Shown: positions 16,344-24,960, numbered from the stretch's first letter. The stretch: DNA of 64,000 bases from SpSt-501 sp037481615 (GCA_037481615.1 JBBFLI010000019.1), one strand, 5' to 3'. Numbers and translations: made by a program. Notes: generated from the letters alone by a model not told the origin.

Positions 16344-18532
16344 GCGGGACGCCCCCCGGGCGGGGACTTGGCGGCGCGCGCGGCGGGGTCGCGCCCCTCG
16401 AGGCTCTGGGCGATCACCTCGCGCGGTTTCACGCCGTCCGAGGGGCCGATCACGCCTTCGCGCTCCATGCGCTCGATGATCCGGGCGGCGCGGTTGTAGC
16501 CGATCCGGAGGTGCCGCTGGACCATGGAGATCGAGGCCTGGCGCGTGCGCACGACGAGCTCGAGGGCCTCGTCGTAGCGCTCGTCGTAGTCCTCGCCGTC
16601 GGCGGGGCCGTGGGACTCGGCCGGCCGGTCCTCGGTCACCTGCTGGTCGTAGTCCGGCTTCTCCTGCTGCTTGACGAACTCGACGATCCGCGTGAGCTCG
16701 CCCTCGGAGAGGAAGGCCCCGTGGATGCGCTGGAGCTTTCCCGTGCCGGGCGGCAGAAAGAGCATGTCGCCCGCGCCGAGCAGGCTTTCGGCGCCGTTGG
16801 TGTCGATGATCGTCCGCGAGTCGGTCTTCGAGGAGACCTGGAAGGTGAGCCGGGTGGGGAAATTCGCCTTGATGATGCCGGTCAGGACGTCGACCGAGGG
16901 CCGCTGGGTGGCGAGGATCAGGTGGATCCCGGCCGCGCGCGCCATCTGGGCGAGCCGGGTGAGCGCGACCTCGACGTCGCGCGAGGCGACCATCATCAGG
17001 TCGGCGAGCTCGTCGATCACGATCACGATGTAGGGCAGCCGCTCGCGTTTTTCCCCCTCGGCCGCCGGCTCGCTCTCCACCTTCTGGTTGTACTGGCGGA
17101 TGTTGCGCGCGCGCAGCCCCGAGAGCCGCTCGTAGCGCCGCTCCATCTCGCGCACGGCCCAGAAGAGGGCGTTCGTCGCCTTGCGCGCGTCGGTCACGAC
17201 CGGGGTGATCAGGTGCGGAATCCCGTCGTAGCTCGAGAGCTCGATCCGCTTCGGGTCGACCATGATCAGCTTCACCTCGTCGGGCCGCGCCTTGTAGAGC
17301 AGGCTGCAGATCATCGCGTTCAGGGCGACACTCTTCCCCGTGCCCGTCGCCCCGGCGATCAGCAGGTGCGGCATCTTGTCGAGCTCGGCCGTGACCGGGT
17401 TGCCGACGATGTCCTTGCCGAGGCAGATCGTGAGCCGCGAGCGCGATTTCTCGAAAGCCGCCGAAGCGACGACTTCCTTGAACTTGACGATCTCGCGCAC
17501 GGGGTTGGGGACCTCGATCCCGATCGCCGCCTTGCCGGGGATGGGGGCGACGATGCGGATGCTCGCCGCGCGCAGGGCGAGCGCCAGATCGTCGCTCAGG
17601 TTGGCGACCTTGTTGATCTTGACCCCGGGGGCGGGCTCGTACTCGAAGGTCGTGACCACGGGGCCGGGGGAGACGGCGACGACCCGTCCGTTCACGCCGA
17701 AATCCTCGAGCTTCTTCTCGAGCAGCGCCGACTGCATACGCAGGCTTTCGGGGTCCTGGGAGACCGGGTGCGGGTCGGGGTCCTCGAGGAGCGCAACCGG
17801 CGGCAGCCGGTACCCCTTGCCGCCGTGCATGAATTCGAAGACTTCCTGGCGCGGCGCCGGCGCGATCTTCGGCGGCTTGGGCGCAGGCGGGGCGACCCGG
17901 ACCTCTTTCGCCCGCTGCCGGCGTTTTTCGGCCTCGGCCTGCAGCCCGCGCCTCGCACGCTCCCGGCGCTCCCGGCGTTTCAGATACAGCGTGAGCAGCC
18001 GGTCGGAGGCGGCCGCCCACCCCGCGCGCAGGCGCTGGAAGAAGGCGAGCAGGGAGAAGCCCGTGGCGAGGATGAACCCCACGATCAGCAGGAGCCCCAG
18101 AAGAACGGCCGCGCCGGCGGTGTTGAAGTAGCGCACGAGCAGCGCCTGGAGGGGATGCCCCACCAGGCCGCCCGCCGGGTAGCTCTTGCGGAAGATCACG
18201 ACGGGGTCCTCGCCCATCGCGAACAGCCCCGCCGTGGCGAGGATCATGAGCAGGCCCCCGGCCGCGGTGCAGGCGATCGAGCGCGCGGATTGGCTGCCGA
18301 AGACCTGGAGGCTGACGAGCAGCAGCAGCACCGGGACCCAGAAGGCCGAAAGCCCCGCCGTCCCGACGAGGAACCCCGACCAGTGGGCGCCGGCCAGGCC
18401 GAAGAGGTTCTGCACCCGCCCGCCGGAACCCGCGGTGTGGATGGAGGGGTCCCCGGGGTGCCAGGTCAGCAGGCTGATCAGGGTGAAGACCAGCACGAAG
18501 AAGACGAAGATGCCGAGCAGTTCGCGGCGCAT
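16340..18532 (-). CDS. ftsK: DNA translocase FtsK/SpoIIIE
   Basis: A 730-residue double-stranded DNA pump that clears and resolves chromosome termini at the septum. Four N-terminal membrane helices (about 5-165) are followed by a short basic linker, an alpha/beta motor and a C-terminal gamma winged helix. The motor has Walker A GATGTGKSVALN (about 388-399) and Walker B IVIVIDELADLMM (about 497-509). The gamma domain (about 645-710) has SISMVQRHLRIGYNRAARI, the KOPS-reading helix. The linker is short compared with Escherichia coli FtsK, as in many non-enteric bacteria. It lies 7 bp after the RNase J stop and overlaps the next methyltransferase start by 4 bp. Confidence 0.96.
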   Translation of the reverse strand: MRRELLGIFVFFVLVFTLISLLTWHPGDPSIHTAGSGGRVQNLFGLAGAHWSGFLVGTAGLSAFWVPVLLLLVSLQVFGSQSARSIACTAAGGLLMILATAGLFAMGEDPVVIFRKSYPAGGLVGHPLQALLVRYFNTAGAAVLLGLLLIVGFILATGFSLLAFFQRLRAGWAAASDRLLTLYLKRRERRERARRGLQAEAEKRRQRAKEVRVAPPAPKPPKIAPAPRQEVFEFMHGGKGYRLPPVALLEDPDPHPVSQDPESLRMQSALLEKKLEDFGVNGRVVAVSPGPVVTTFEYEPAPGVKINKVANLSDDLALALRAASIRIVAPIPGKAAIGIEVPNPVREIVKFKEVVASAAFEKSRSRLTICLGKDIVGNPVTAELDKMPHLLIAGATGTGKSVALNAMICSLLYKARPDEVKLIMVDPKRIELSSYDGIPHLITPVVTDARKATNALFWAVREMERRYERLSGLRARNIRQYNQKVESEPAAEGEKRERLPYIVIVIDELADLMMVASRDVEVALTRLAQMARAAGIHLILATQRPSVDVLTGIIKANFPTRLTFQVSSKTDSRTIIDTNGAESLLGAGDMLFLPPGTGKLQRIHGAFLSEGELTRIVEFVKQQEKPDYDQQVTEDRPAESHGPADGEDYDERYDEALELVVRTRQASISMVQRHLRIGYNRAARIIERMEREGVIGPSDGVKPREVIAQSLEGRDPAARAAKSPPGGRPA

Positions 18533-18539
18533 GGCGCGT

Positions 18540-20186
18540 TCACATCTCCATGACGAAGGGCAGGATCACGGGCCGCCGACCGATCGTGAAGTAGAAATAC
18601 TCCCGCAGGGCCCCCTGGATGCGCTGGCGCAGCCGCTCGACGCGGTGCGGCGTGCCCGGCGGGATCTCCTCGACCAGCTCGAGGACGACGCACTGGGCGT
18701 CCTGCAGGAGGTGTCCCGTCTCGGTCTCGAAGACCACCCCGCGCGAGACGATCTCCGGGCCGTAGGTGACGATGCCGGTTTCCTCGTCGAGGGCCATGGT
18801 GACGGCCACGACCCCTTCCTCGGAGAGAAGCCGCCTTTCCTTGAGCACCGCACGCCCCACGTCGCCCACCCCCTTGCCGTCGACGAGCAGCCGCCCGGTC
18901 GGCACACGGCCGGAGAGCCGGCCGGTTCCGCCCGCGAACTCGATCACCTGGCCGTCCTCGGCCAGCAGGATGCGCTCCGGGGCGACCCCCGCCTCGCGGG
19001 CGAGCCGGGCGTGGAGCACGAGGTGCCGGTACTCGCCGTGGATGGGCACGAAATGGGCCGGCCGGGTGAGGCGGATCATCTCCCGCAGCTCGTCGCGGTA
19101 GGCGTGGCCCGAAGCGTGGATCTCGGAGATCTTCTCGTAGATGACCTCGGCCCCGCGGCGGTAGAGGTTGTCGATGATCTTCGCGATCGCCCGCTCGTTG
19201 CCGGGGATGAACTTCGAGGAGAGGACCACCGTGTCGCCCGGGTGGATGCGCAGCTGCTTGTGGGTGCCCGCCGCCATGCGGGCGATCGCCGACATGGGCT
19301 CGCCCTGGCTGCCCGTGGTGATGACGACGAGCTCGCGGTCGTCCCAGTCGGGGACGAGATCGAGGCTCAACTCGGCCCCGCGCGGGATGTCGAGGTAACC
19401 GAGCGCCCGGGCGACCTCGGCGCTCGCCTCGATGTTGCGGCCGCTGATCACCACCTTGCGGCCCGCGCGCTGCGCGAGATCGACGATCATCTGGATGCGG
19501 GCGATGTTCGAGGCGAAGAGGGCGACGATGATCCGGCCGGGGCTGTCGCGGAAGATCCCCTCGAGGGTCTCCCGGATCCGGCTGTCGGGCAGGCTCGATC
19601 CTTCGCGTTCGACGTTGGTCGAGTCCGACAGCAGGGCGAGCACGCCGCGCTCCCCCAGACGGGCGAAGGCTTGCGTGTCGGTGCCGCCGCCTTCGGCGAC
19701 GGGGCTCAGCTTGAAGTCGCCCGTGTGCACGACGAGCCCCTCGGGCGTGTCGATCGCAAGCGCCACCCCGTCGATCACGCTGTGCCCCACGCGCAGGAAA
19801 TCGATGCGGAAGGGGCCGAGGGCGAGCGGCGTCCCCGGGGCGATGCGGTGCAGCCCGGCTTGGGCGGCGACGTCGAACTCGGCGAGCCGCTGGGCGGCCA
19901 TGCCGAGGGTGAAGGCGGTGCCGAAGACGGGGACGGAAATTTCGCGCAGGAGAAAGGGGAGCGCGCCGATGTGGTCCTCGTGGGCGTGGGTGAGGAGCAC
20001 GCCGAGCAGCCGCCCGCCCCCGCCCCGCAGGTAGGAGGGGTCGGGGATCGCAAAATCCACCCCCAGCATGTAATCCTCGGGGAACATGAGGCCGGCGTCC
20101 ACGACGATGCGGTCTTCACCGCATTCGACGACCATCATGTTCAGGCCGATCTCCCCCAGGCCGCCGAGTGGAATCAGTCGCAGCAT
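18540..20186 (-). CDS. rnj: Ribonuclease J
   Basis: A 548-residue metallo-beta-lactamase/beta-CASP exo- and endoribonuclease. MLRLIPLGGLGEIGLNMMV is the canonical start. Zinc ligands sit in LLTHAHEDHIGALPF (about 69-83), with further motifs VVHTGDFKL and DSTNVEREG, and the beta-CASP region carries ITTGSQGEP and SGHAYRDEL. It is the expected 5'-3' mRNA decay enzyme, typical of Firmicutes and also found in Desulfobacterota. The start overlaps the 3' end of plsC by 13 bp, so the two are translationally coupled. Confidence 0.95.
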   Translation of the reverse strand: MLRLIPLGGLGEIGLNMMVVECGEDRIVVDAGLMFPEDYMLGVDFAIPDPSYLRGGGGRLLGVLLTHAHEDHIGALPFLLREISVPVFGTAFTLGMAAQRLAEFDVAAQAGLHRIAPGTPLALGPFRIDFLRVGHSVIDGVALAIDTPEGLVVHTGDFKLSPVAEGGGTDTQAFARLGERGVLALLSDSTNVEREGSSLPDSRIRETLEGIFRDSPGRIIVALFASNIARIQMIVDLAQRAGRKVVISGRNIEASAEVARALGYLDIPRGAELSLDLVPDWDDRELVVITTGSQGEPMSAIARMAAGTHKQLRIHPGDTVVLSSKFIPGNERAIAKIIDNLYRRGAEVIYEKISEIHASGHAYRDELREMIRLTRPAHFVPIHGEYRHLVLHARLAREAGVAPERILLAEDGQVIEFAGGTGRLSGRVPTGRLLVDGKGVGDVGRAVLKERRLLSEEGVVAVTMALDEETGIVTYGPEIVSRGVVFETETGHLLQDAQCVVLELVEEIPPGTPHRVERLRQRIQGALREYFYFTIGRRPVILPFVMEM

Positions 20187-20968
20187 GGATCACCCGCGCC
20201 GCAGGCGGCGGTCGCCTCGAGAATGGCCCGGCGCACCGCCTCCATGAGCTCCTCCCGGGTCTGGACGACCCCGGATACGAGATCGATCGGGCGGCCGATC
20301 GTCACCGTCACCCGCCCGGGACGGATCCAGAGGCTCCCCTTGGGCATCACCTCGCGGGTGCCGCGGATGCCGATCGGCACGACCGGGGCGCGCGCCTGCA
20401 GCGCGAGCACGAAGCCGCCCTTCTTGAAAGGCTTGAGCTCGCCGTCCGGGCTGCGCGTACCCTCGGGGAAGATCACGATCGAGGCGCCGGCGCGGATCTT
20501 TTCGGCCGCCTCGCGCAGGCTGTGGAACGCCGACGCACGGTCCTTGCGGTCGATCGGGATGTAGCCCGCCCCGCGCATCGCCCGGCCGAAGAGCGGGATG
20601 CGGAAGAGCTCCGCCTTGGCCAGCCAGCGGAACTGCACCGGCAGGTGGCCGAGCAGCACGGGGATGTCGTAATTGCTCTGGTGGTTCGCCATGAAAATGC
20701 AGGGCCGCCGCGGATCGAGGCGCTCCCGGCCGCAGACGGCGACGCGCACTCCGCTGACCCACAGAATCGACTTCCCCCAGAGGCGGGCGATGCGGTGGAC
20801 GAAATTCCCCGAACGCGAGAACACCGAAACCGCGACGGCGACCAGCCCCAGGACGAAGGTCGCGCTGACCGTCCAGACCATGATCAGGGCGAGGTGCAGG
20901 GCGGCGATCGGGCGGGTTCGGAAAAGGTTCGCGGGCACGGGGTCTTCTTCCCTCTCCGCGGCCGTCAT
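20174..20968 (-). CDS. plsC: 1-acyl-sn-glycerol-3-phosphate acyltransferase
   Basis: A 264-residue membrane-bound acyltransferase making phosphatidic acid from lysophosphatidate. A hydrophobic N-terminal helix (about 25-50) is followed by the acyltransferase motifs: NHQSNYD (HX4D), GYIPIDR, FPEGTRSPDG and PVVPIGIRG. The ATG at 20968 overlaps the upstream gene's stop as ATGA; the frame is open further upstream but only through the shadow of that gene. The gene end overlaps the RNase J start. Confidence 0.94.
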   Translation of the reverse strand: MTAAEREEDPVPANLFRTRPIAALHLALIMVWTVSATFVLGLVAVAVSVFSRSGNFVHRIARLWGKSILWVSGVRVAVCGRERLDPRRPCIFMANHQSNYDIPVLLGHLPVQFRWLAKAELFRIPLFGRAMRGAGYIPIDRKDRASAFHSLREAAEKIRAGASIVIFPEGTRSPDGELKPFKKGGFVLALQARAPVVPIGIRGTREVMPKGSLWIRPGRVTVTIGRPIDLVSGVVQTREELMEAVRRAILEATAACGAGDPCCD

Positions 20969-21297
20969 ACGGAAATGGTGAGTTCTTCGAGCATGGCATC
21001 CACCTGGCCGATCAGCCAGTCGCGCTGGGCCTGCGAGGCATAGGCGATGCAGGCGCAGCGCAGGCGCTGCCGGCTGCGGATGAGCAGCTCGAGCGAGAGC
21101 CTGCCCCCCTCGAGCTCGATTGCGGCGCAGTGCGGCCGGCAATCGCGGTGCGCGCTCTGAAGGGGGCTGAGGAGATTTTCTTCCAGGGGGACCCAGAAGA
21201 TCGACCCGAGATCGGGGGGGCCGTAGCGCCGCTCGAGAAACTCGCGCACGCGGAGCTCGTCGGCGAGCCGGAGCTGGTCGACGACGTACTGCTTCAT
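20965..21297 (-). CDS. Conserved hypothetical protein, 110 residues
   Basis: Start chosen at the ATG at 21297 (MKQYVVDQLRLADELR); the frame is open upstream through the terminator, which cannot be coding. It is a soluble alpha/beta-looking protein with PLEENLLSPLQSAHRDCRPHCAA and a conserved-looking end (RCACIAYASQAQRDWLIGQ). The four Cys (two in CRPHC, two in CAC) plus a nearby His might bind metal, but this is a guess. I do not recognise a named family. It is the first gene of a coupled unit with plsC (ATGA overlap) and rnj. Confidence 0.75.
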   Translation of the reverse strand: MKQYVVDQLRLADELRVREFLERRYGPPDLGSIFWVPLEENLLSPLQSAHRDCRPHCAAIELEGGRLSLELLIRSRQRLRCACIAYASQAQRDWLIGQVDAMLEELTISV

Positions 21298-21378
21298 AAC
21301 CGTTTGATGTAGCACATCATTTGCTTTCCGCGCAAGCCGCTCACGATCGCCTCCGCCATCCCTCCCCCTCCCCCCCCC

Positions 21379-21418
21379 AAAAAAAAACCGGCGCCGCCAC
21401 GGGGCGCCGGTTTTTTTT
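21379..21418 (-). terminator. Bidirectional intrinsic terminator after the ferredoxin gene
   Basis: A perfect 8-bp stem CCGGCGCC/GGCGCCGG (21388-21395 with 21403-21410) and a 7-base loop, preceded by nine A and followed by eight T. It can therefore terminate in both directions. It lies just after the ferredoxin stop and separates it from the hypothetical-plsC-rnj-ftsK unit. Confidence 0.9.
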
Positions 21419-21431
21419 GCCGTCGCTTGCT

Positions 21432-21620
21432 TCAGCTTTCCTCGACCGTGATCGCGCCCTCGGAGCAGACCTCGACGCAGCTTTCGCAGCCCAGGCATTC
21501 ATCGGCGTTCACCGGCTTGGACTTGCCGTCCTGCATCTCGAAGACCTCGACCGGGCAGACATCCACGCACTCTTCACAACCGACGCATTTCTCTTCATCA
21601 ACCGTGGGGGTGAAAGCCAT
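21432..21620 (-). CDS. 2[4Fe-4S] ferredoxin
   Basis: A 62-residue soluble electron carrier with two classical cluster motifs: CVGCEECVDVCP (about 12-23) and CLGCESCVEVCS (about 42-53). In the second, Ser replaces the usual Pro after the fourth Cys, which should not prevent cluster binding. It is acidic, as expected for low-potential clostridial-type ferredoxins. It has its own GGAGAG ribosome site, a likely promoter at 21699-21726 and a terminator, so it is probably monocistronic. Confidence 0.95.
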   Translation of the reverse strand: MAFTPTVDEEKCVGCEECVDVCPVEVFEMQDGKSKPVNADECLGCESCVEVCSEGAITVEES

Positions 21621-21698
21621 TCGCAGCTCTCCTTTCGTATTTGGATCCCGGCGGCCCGCAGGCCGGATCGCTCACGGGGATGAAAAAATCTGCGAGTC

Positions 21699-21726
21699 CA
21701 TAAACCACCTCCGGCGGGCCTGTCAA
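21699..21726 (-). promoter_or_regulatory. Predicted sigma-70-type promoter of the ferredoxin gene
   Basis: On the minus strand there is a consensus TTGACA at 21726-21721, then a 16-bp spacer and TTTATG at 21704-21699 as a weak -10. The -35 overlaps the end of the upstream hypothetical gene. The ATG of the ferredoxin lies about 80 bases downstream. The -35 is perfect but the -10 is poor. Confidence 0.45.
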
Positions 21727-22697
21727 GACTCGCGCCGGGCCTCCAAAAAGCCGGTCTCGAGGGGAAGCCGGAGAACGACCGTCACGCCCTCTCCCTGCGG
21801 GGGGATCCCGGTTTCCGAAGGCGCCCGAAGGCGCGGATCGAGAAGGGTGGAGAAGAGCCGCACCGGGCGGATCCCCGGCCAGGCAAGCAGCCGGACCGGA
21901 GCGGCGGGGTCCCCGGCGGGCGAAAGAAACGGGGATCCCGGCCGGGAAAGAGGCCGGCGGCCGTGGGACACATCGTCCAGCAGGCCCCGGATGCGGGAAG
22001 CGAAGGCCTCGCTGCCGCAATCCCCCGGCGTCTCCCAGGCGTCCGCCCCGGGCAGGCGTTCCTCCAAGAGATCGAGGGCGGCCCGGCTGGGGGTGACCAG
22101 GACCGCCCCCTCCGTCGGCTGCGCGAGAAAAAGCCGCGCCCAGGCGAAAAGCCGCGGCGCGATCGCCTCTTCGGTCTCCGTTTCCGGCCGGCCGGCGCCG
22201 TTCCCTCCCGCCGGCGGCGGCTCGCCCGCGATTTCAGCGACCAGGCGCCGGAAGCCTTCCTCGCCGCGGGCGAGCAGGCGCCTTGCCTCGCGGCGCTCCC
22301 GGTCGGCCCGCTCGGCGAGCAGAAGGAGGGCGCGCGCGGTGAGAAGCGCCCCATCCCCGGTCTCTTCCGCGGCCTGTCGCCCGCCGCGCAGCCGGGCGGC
22401 GAGCGCGGGGAGCGCTTCGTCTTCCGCCTCGTTGCGGCGCAGGGCCTCCCAGGCGGCGGCGATCCCCGCCCCGCCGTGGTGGAGCTCCGCCCAGGAGGAA
22501 AGGGCGCGCACCGTTTCCTCGAGCCGCGAGACGTCACCGCCCCCGGGCGCAACCCAGGAAAAGGGGACGACCGCCCCCTCTAGTTCGGCCGGCGGCCGGC
22601 CGAGCGGGCGGTAGACGAGGACCTCCTCGAAGATTTCGCGCAGGATCGACCCCCACTGCCGCGGGGGATCGGTGTGGGGCAGGAGGATCGCTCTCAC
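21723..22697 (-). CDS. Hypothetical protein, 324 residues, coupled to the CysRS-like gene
   Basis: The GTG at 22697 (MRAILLPHTDPPRQWG) overlaps the upstream stop as GTGA, so translation is coupled. The protein is soluble, without membrane segments or a signal peptide. A charged, Ala/Arg-rich helical middle (about 90-170) precedes a second alpha/beta part with GAVLVTPSRAALDLLEERLPG and a C-terminal PVRLFSTLLDPRL. No family is recognised. Its fixed position after the cysteine synthase/CysRS-like fusion and Tmk suggests a linked role, which cannot be named from sequence. Confidence 0.7.
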   Translation of the reverse strand: MRAILLPHTDPPRQWGSILREIFEEVLVYRPLGRPPAELEGAVVPFSWVAPGGGDVSRLEETVRALSSWAELHHGGAGIAAAWEALRRNEAEDEALPALAARLRGGRQAAEETGDGALLTARALLLLAERADRERREARRLLARGEEGFRRLVAEIAGEPPPAGGNGAGRPETETEEAIAPRLFAWARLFLAQPTEGAVLVTPSRAALDLLEERLPGADAWETPGDCGSEAFASRIRGLLDDVSHGRRPLSRPGSPFLSPAGDPAAPVRLLAWPGIRPVRLFSTLLDPRLRAPSETGIPPQGEGVTVVLRLPLETGFLEARRES

Positions 22698-23686
22698 GGG
22701 GCCCCGCCCCCCCCGGGCGGCCCGCCTTTGCCGAGGGGGCCGTCCTGGACCCGCACACCCAGCCGCAGGATCTCCTCCCGCAGGCGGTCGGCGGTGGCGA
22801 AGTCCCCTTCGGCGCGGGCGCGGGCGCGGCGTTCGAGGAGGGACTGCAGCTCCGCGGGGAGAGCCTCGGAGGCGCCGAAATCGAAGAGATGCAAGACCTC
22901 CTGCAGCTCGCGGAAGGCCTCGAGCAGCCGGCGCGCCCCCCGGCCGGCCGGCGCCCCCGCCGAGAGGAGCGCGTTCACCCGGCGGACGGCCTTGAAGATC
23001 GCCGCGAAGGCCGCGGGCAGGTCGAGGTCGCTGTCGATCGCCGTGCGCACGCCCTGGCGCAGGTCGAAGGCGAGCTGGTCGGCCTCCGGCGAAGGGTCGC
23101 CGGCGGCCCCCACCGCCTGCAGGGCGGAAAGACAGGAGTCGACCCGGGAGAGCGCCCGCTCGGTCGCCGCGAGCTTCTCCGGGGAGAAGGCGAGCGGCCG
23201 GCGGTAGTGGAGCGAGAGCAGAAAGCCGCGGAGGCTCCGCCCGGAAACCCCGGCCGCAAGCAGCTCCTCCACCGCGGGGGCCTCCCCGGTCACGGGGGCG
23301 ACCGCGATCCACGTGCGCGCAAGCGGCGCCCCGGTCAGGGCCTCGGCGATCGCGTTCTCGTTTTCGTGGTGGGGAAAGAGGAGCTCCTGGGCCCCGACGT
23401 AAAGATCGAAGCCGAAGCCGAGCGCGGCCGAGGCCGCGGCCGCCGTCTGCAGGTGCCAGGCCGGCCGCACGTTGCCCCAGGGGCTCTTGACGAAGGCCCC
23501 GCGCTTCAGGTCCGACAGCCGGCAGCGCCGCAGCAGGGCGAAATCGCGCGGGTTCAGCTTCTCGTAGTCGCTCAGGTCGACGCTCGCCCCCACGCGCACC
23601 TTGGCCGCGTCGATCCCCGACAGCCGGCCGTAGCCCGGGGCGCGCGAGAGATCGAAGTAGACCGAACGGAGCTTCTCGTAAGCCAT
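22694..23686 (-). CDS. C-terminal part of a degenerate cysteinyl-tRNA synthetase-like domain
   Basis: 330 residues that align with the second half of class I CysRS: SVYFDLSRAPGYGRL, LRRCRLSDLKRGAFVKSPWGNVRPAWHLQ, the LFPHHENENAIAEALTG element (zinc-binding HHE) and the helical tail ending EGDFATADRLREEIL. Key catalytic features are missing. The zinc Cys of the usual GWHIECS is replaced (WHLQTAA), and the KMSKS loop is absent, with TWIAVAPVTGEAP running straight into LRGFLLSLHYRRPL. The ATG at 23686 falls exactly where the upstream frame breaks off, so this is most likely the continuation of the 23572-24960 product after a 1-nt frameshift. If expressed separately it would start at this ATG. 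Confidence 0.85.
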   Translation of the reverse strand: MAYEKLRSVYFDLSRAPGYGRLSGIDAAKVRVGASVDLSDYEKLNPRDFALLRRCRLSDLKRGAFVKSPWGNVRPAWHLQTAAAASAALGFGFDLYVGAQELLFPHHENENAIAEALTGAPLARTWIAVAPVTGEAPAVEELLAAGVSGRSLRGFLLSLHYRRPLAFSPEKLAATERALSRVDSCLSALQAVGAAGDPSPEADQLAFDLRQGVRTAIDSDLDLPAAFAAIFKAVRRVNALLSAGAPAGRGARRLLEAFRELQEVLHLFDFGASEALPAELQSLLERRARARAEGDFATADRLREEILRLGVRVQDGPLGKGGPPGGGGAP

Positions 23687-24960
23687 CCCTTGTCGAGCAG
23701 CCGCCGCGAGAGGGCGATCATCGTCTCCACCTGCTCGCTCGCCCGGGCGTAGACCTCGGCGGGACGCACCCCCAGGGCCTCGAGGAGGCCGCGGAAACGC
23801 TCGGCGGCCCCCTCGGGTGCGGGGTCGAGATCGGGGAGATCGACCGCCTGCTTCACCGAGAGCCCCCGCGCCCGGAGCGCCCGGCAGAGGAGATCGGCGA
23901 CCACGAAGCGCCGCGCCTCGGAAAGCGAAAGCGGCCGTTGCAGGTTGGGGCCGCTCGTGTAGACGGAAACCCGGCCGGGGACCGCCGGCGAGAGCGTCTC
24001 GACGGTGCGGGTGAGGCTGTTGTGCAGACGGAGGGCGACCGCCTCCGGGGCGGCGAAGAGGGGGGTGCTGAGGTAGCGCTCCCCGCCGTCGGCCAGGATG
24101 ACGACCACGAGGCCCGCTTCGAGGGCGGCCGCCACGCGCAGGGCCCCGGCCATCGCCGCCCCGCTGCTCATGCCGACGAAGAGCCCCTCCTCGCGGGCGA
24201 GCCGCCGCGCGGTCTCGAAGGCCTCCTCGTCCTCGATGTTGATCTTTTCGTCCAGCCGCTCCTTTTCGTAGATCCCCGGGGTGTAGGCCTCGCGCAGGTT
24301 CTTCAGCCCCTGGATGGCATGCCCGAGGAAGGGCTCGACCCCCACGATGCGCACCGCGGGGTTGAGTTCCTTCAGCCGCCGCGACACCCCCATCAAGGTG
24401 CCCGTCGTGCCCATGGCGGCGACGACGGCCGCCACCCGCCCCCCGGTCTGGCGCCAGATCTCCTCGGCCGTCCCGAAGTAATGGGACTTCCAGTTCGCCT
24501 CGTTGTTGTACTGGTCGACGGCGACGAAGCGGCCGGGGTTCTCGCGCACCAGGCGGTAGACCTCCTCGATCGCCCCGTCGGTGCCGAGGTGGCCGGGGGT
24601 GAGCAGGATCTCGGCGCCGCGCGCCTGCAGGATGCGCCGCCGCTCGAGGCTCACGGCCTCGGACATGGCGAGCATCAGCCGGTAGCCTTTCACCGCGCAG
24701 ACGAGCGCAAGGCCGATGCCGGTGTTGCCGCTCGTCGCCTCGATCACGATCTTCTCGCGGGTGAGCTCGCCGGAGCGCTCGGCCGCCTCGATCATGGCCA
24801 GGGCCGGCCGGTCCTTGATCGACCCGCCGGGGTTCAGGTACTCGAGCTTGGCGAAGAGCCGCACCCGCGGGTTCGGGTTGAGGCGCCGGATCTCGACGAG
24901 CGGCGTGTTGCCGATCGCATCGAGAATGCTTCCGGTGCGCACCGGGGATTCCCCCTTCAC
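23572..24960 (-). CDS. Cysteine synthase fused to the N-terminal part of a CysRS-like domain
   Basis: Residues about 1-310 are a PLP-dependent beta-substituting enzyme of the CysK/CysM/CBS fold: IGNTPLVEI, the PLP lysine in NPGGSIKDRPA, the phosphate loop EATSGNTGIGLA, TTGTLMGV and GMSSGAAMAGAL. From about residue 335 a CysRS-like N-terminal domain starts (GRVSVYTSGPNL, EARRFVVADLLCRALRARG, and ending SRRLLDKG). In it the usual zinc Cys of YVCGPT is Ser, and the HIGH motif is replaced by SLSE. After LLDKG the frame goes wrong; the true continuation is in the overlapping frame from 23686. The GTG start at 24960 overlaps the tmk stop as GTGA. Confidence 0.88.
   Translation of the reverse strand: MKGESPVRTGSILDAIGNTPLVEIRRLNPNPRVRLFAKLEYLNPGGSIKDRPALAMIEAAERSGELTREKIVIEATSGNTGIGLALVCAVKGYRLMLAMSEAVSLERRRILQARGAEILLTPGHLGTDGAIEEVYRLVRENPGRFVAVDQYNNEANWKSHYFGTAEEIWRQTGGRVAAVVAAMGTTGTLMGVSRRLKELNPAVRIVGVEPFLGHAIQGLKNLREAYTPGIYEKERLDEKINIEDEEAFETARRLAREEGLFVGMSSGAAMAGALRVAAALEAGLVVVILADGGERYLSTPLFAAPEAVALRLHNSLTRTVETLSPAVPGRVSVYTSGPNLQRPLSLSEARRFVVADLLCRALRARGLSVKQAVDLPDLDPAPEGAAERFRGLLEALGVRPAEVYARASEQVETMIALSRRLLDKGWLTRSSVRSTSISRAPRATAGCRGSTRPRCAWGRAST

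Noticed and set aside
23680..23692. A canonical -1 slippery heptamer at the frame break
   Set aside because: The site AAGGGATGG does not fit X_XXY_YYZ and no downstream stem or pseudoknot was evident by eye.
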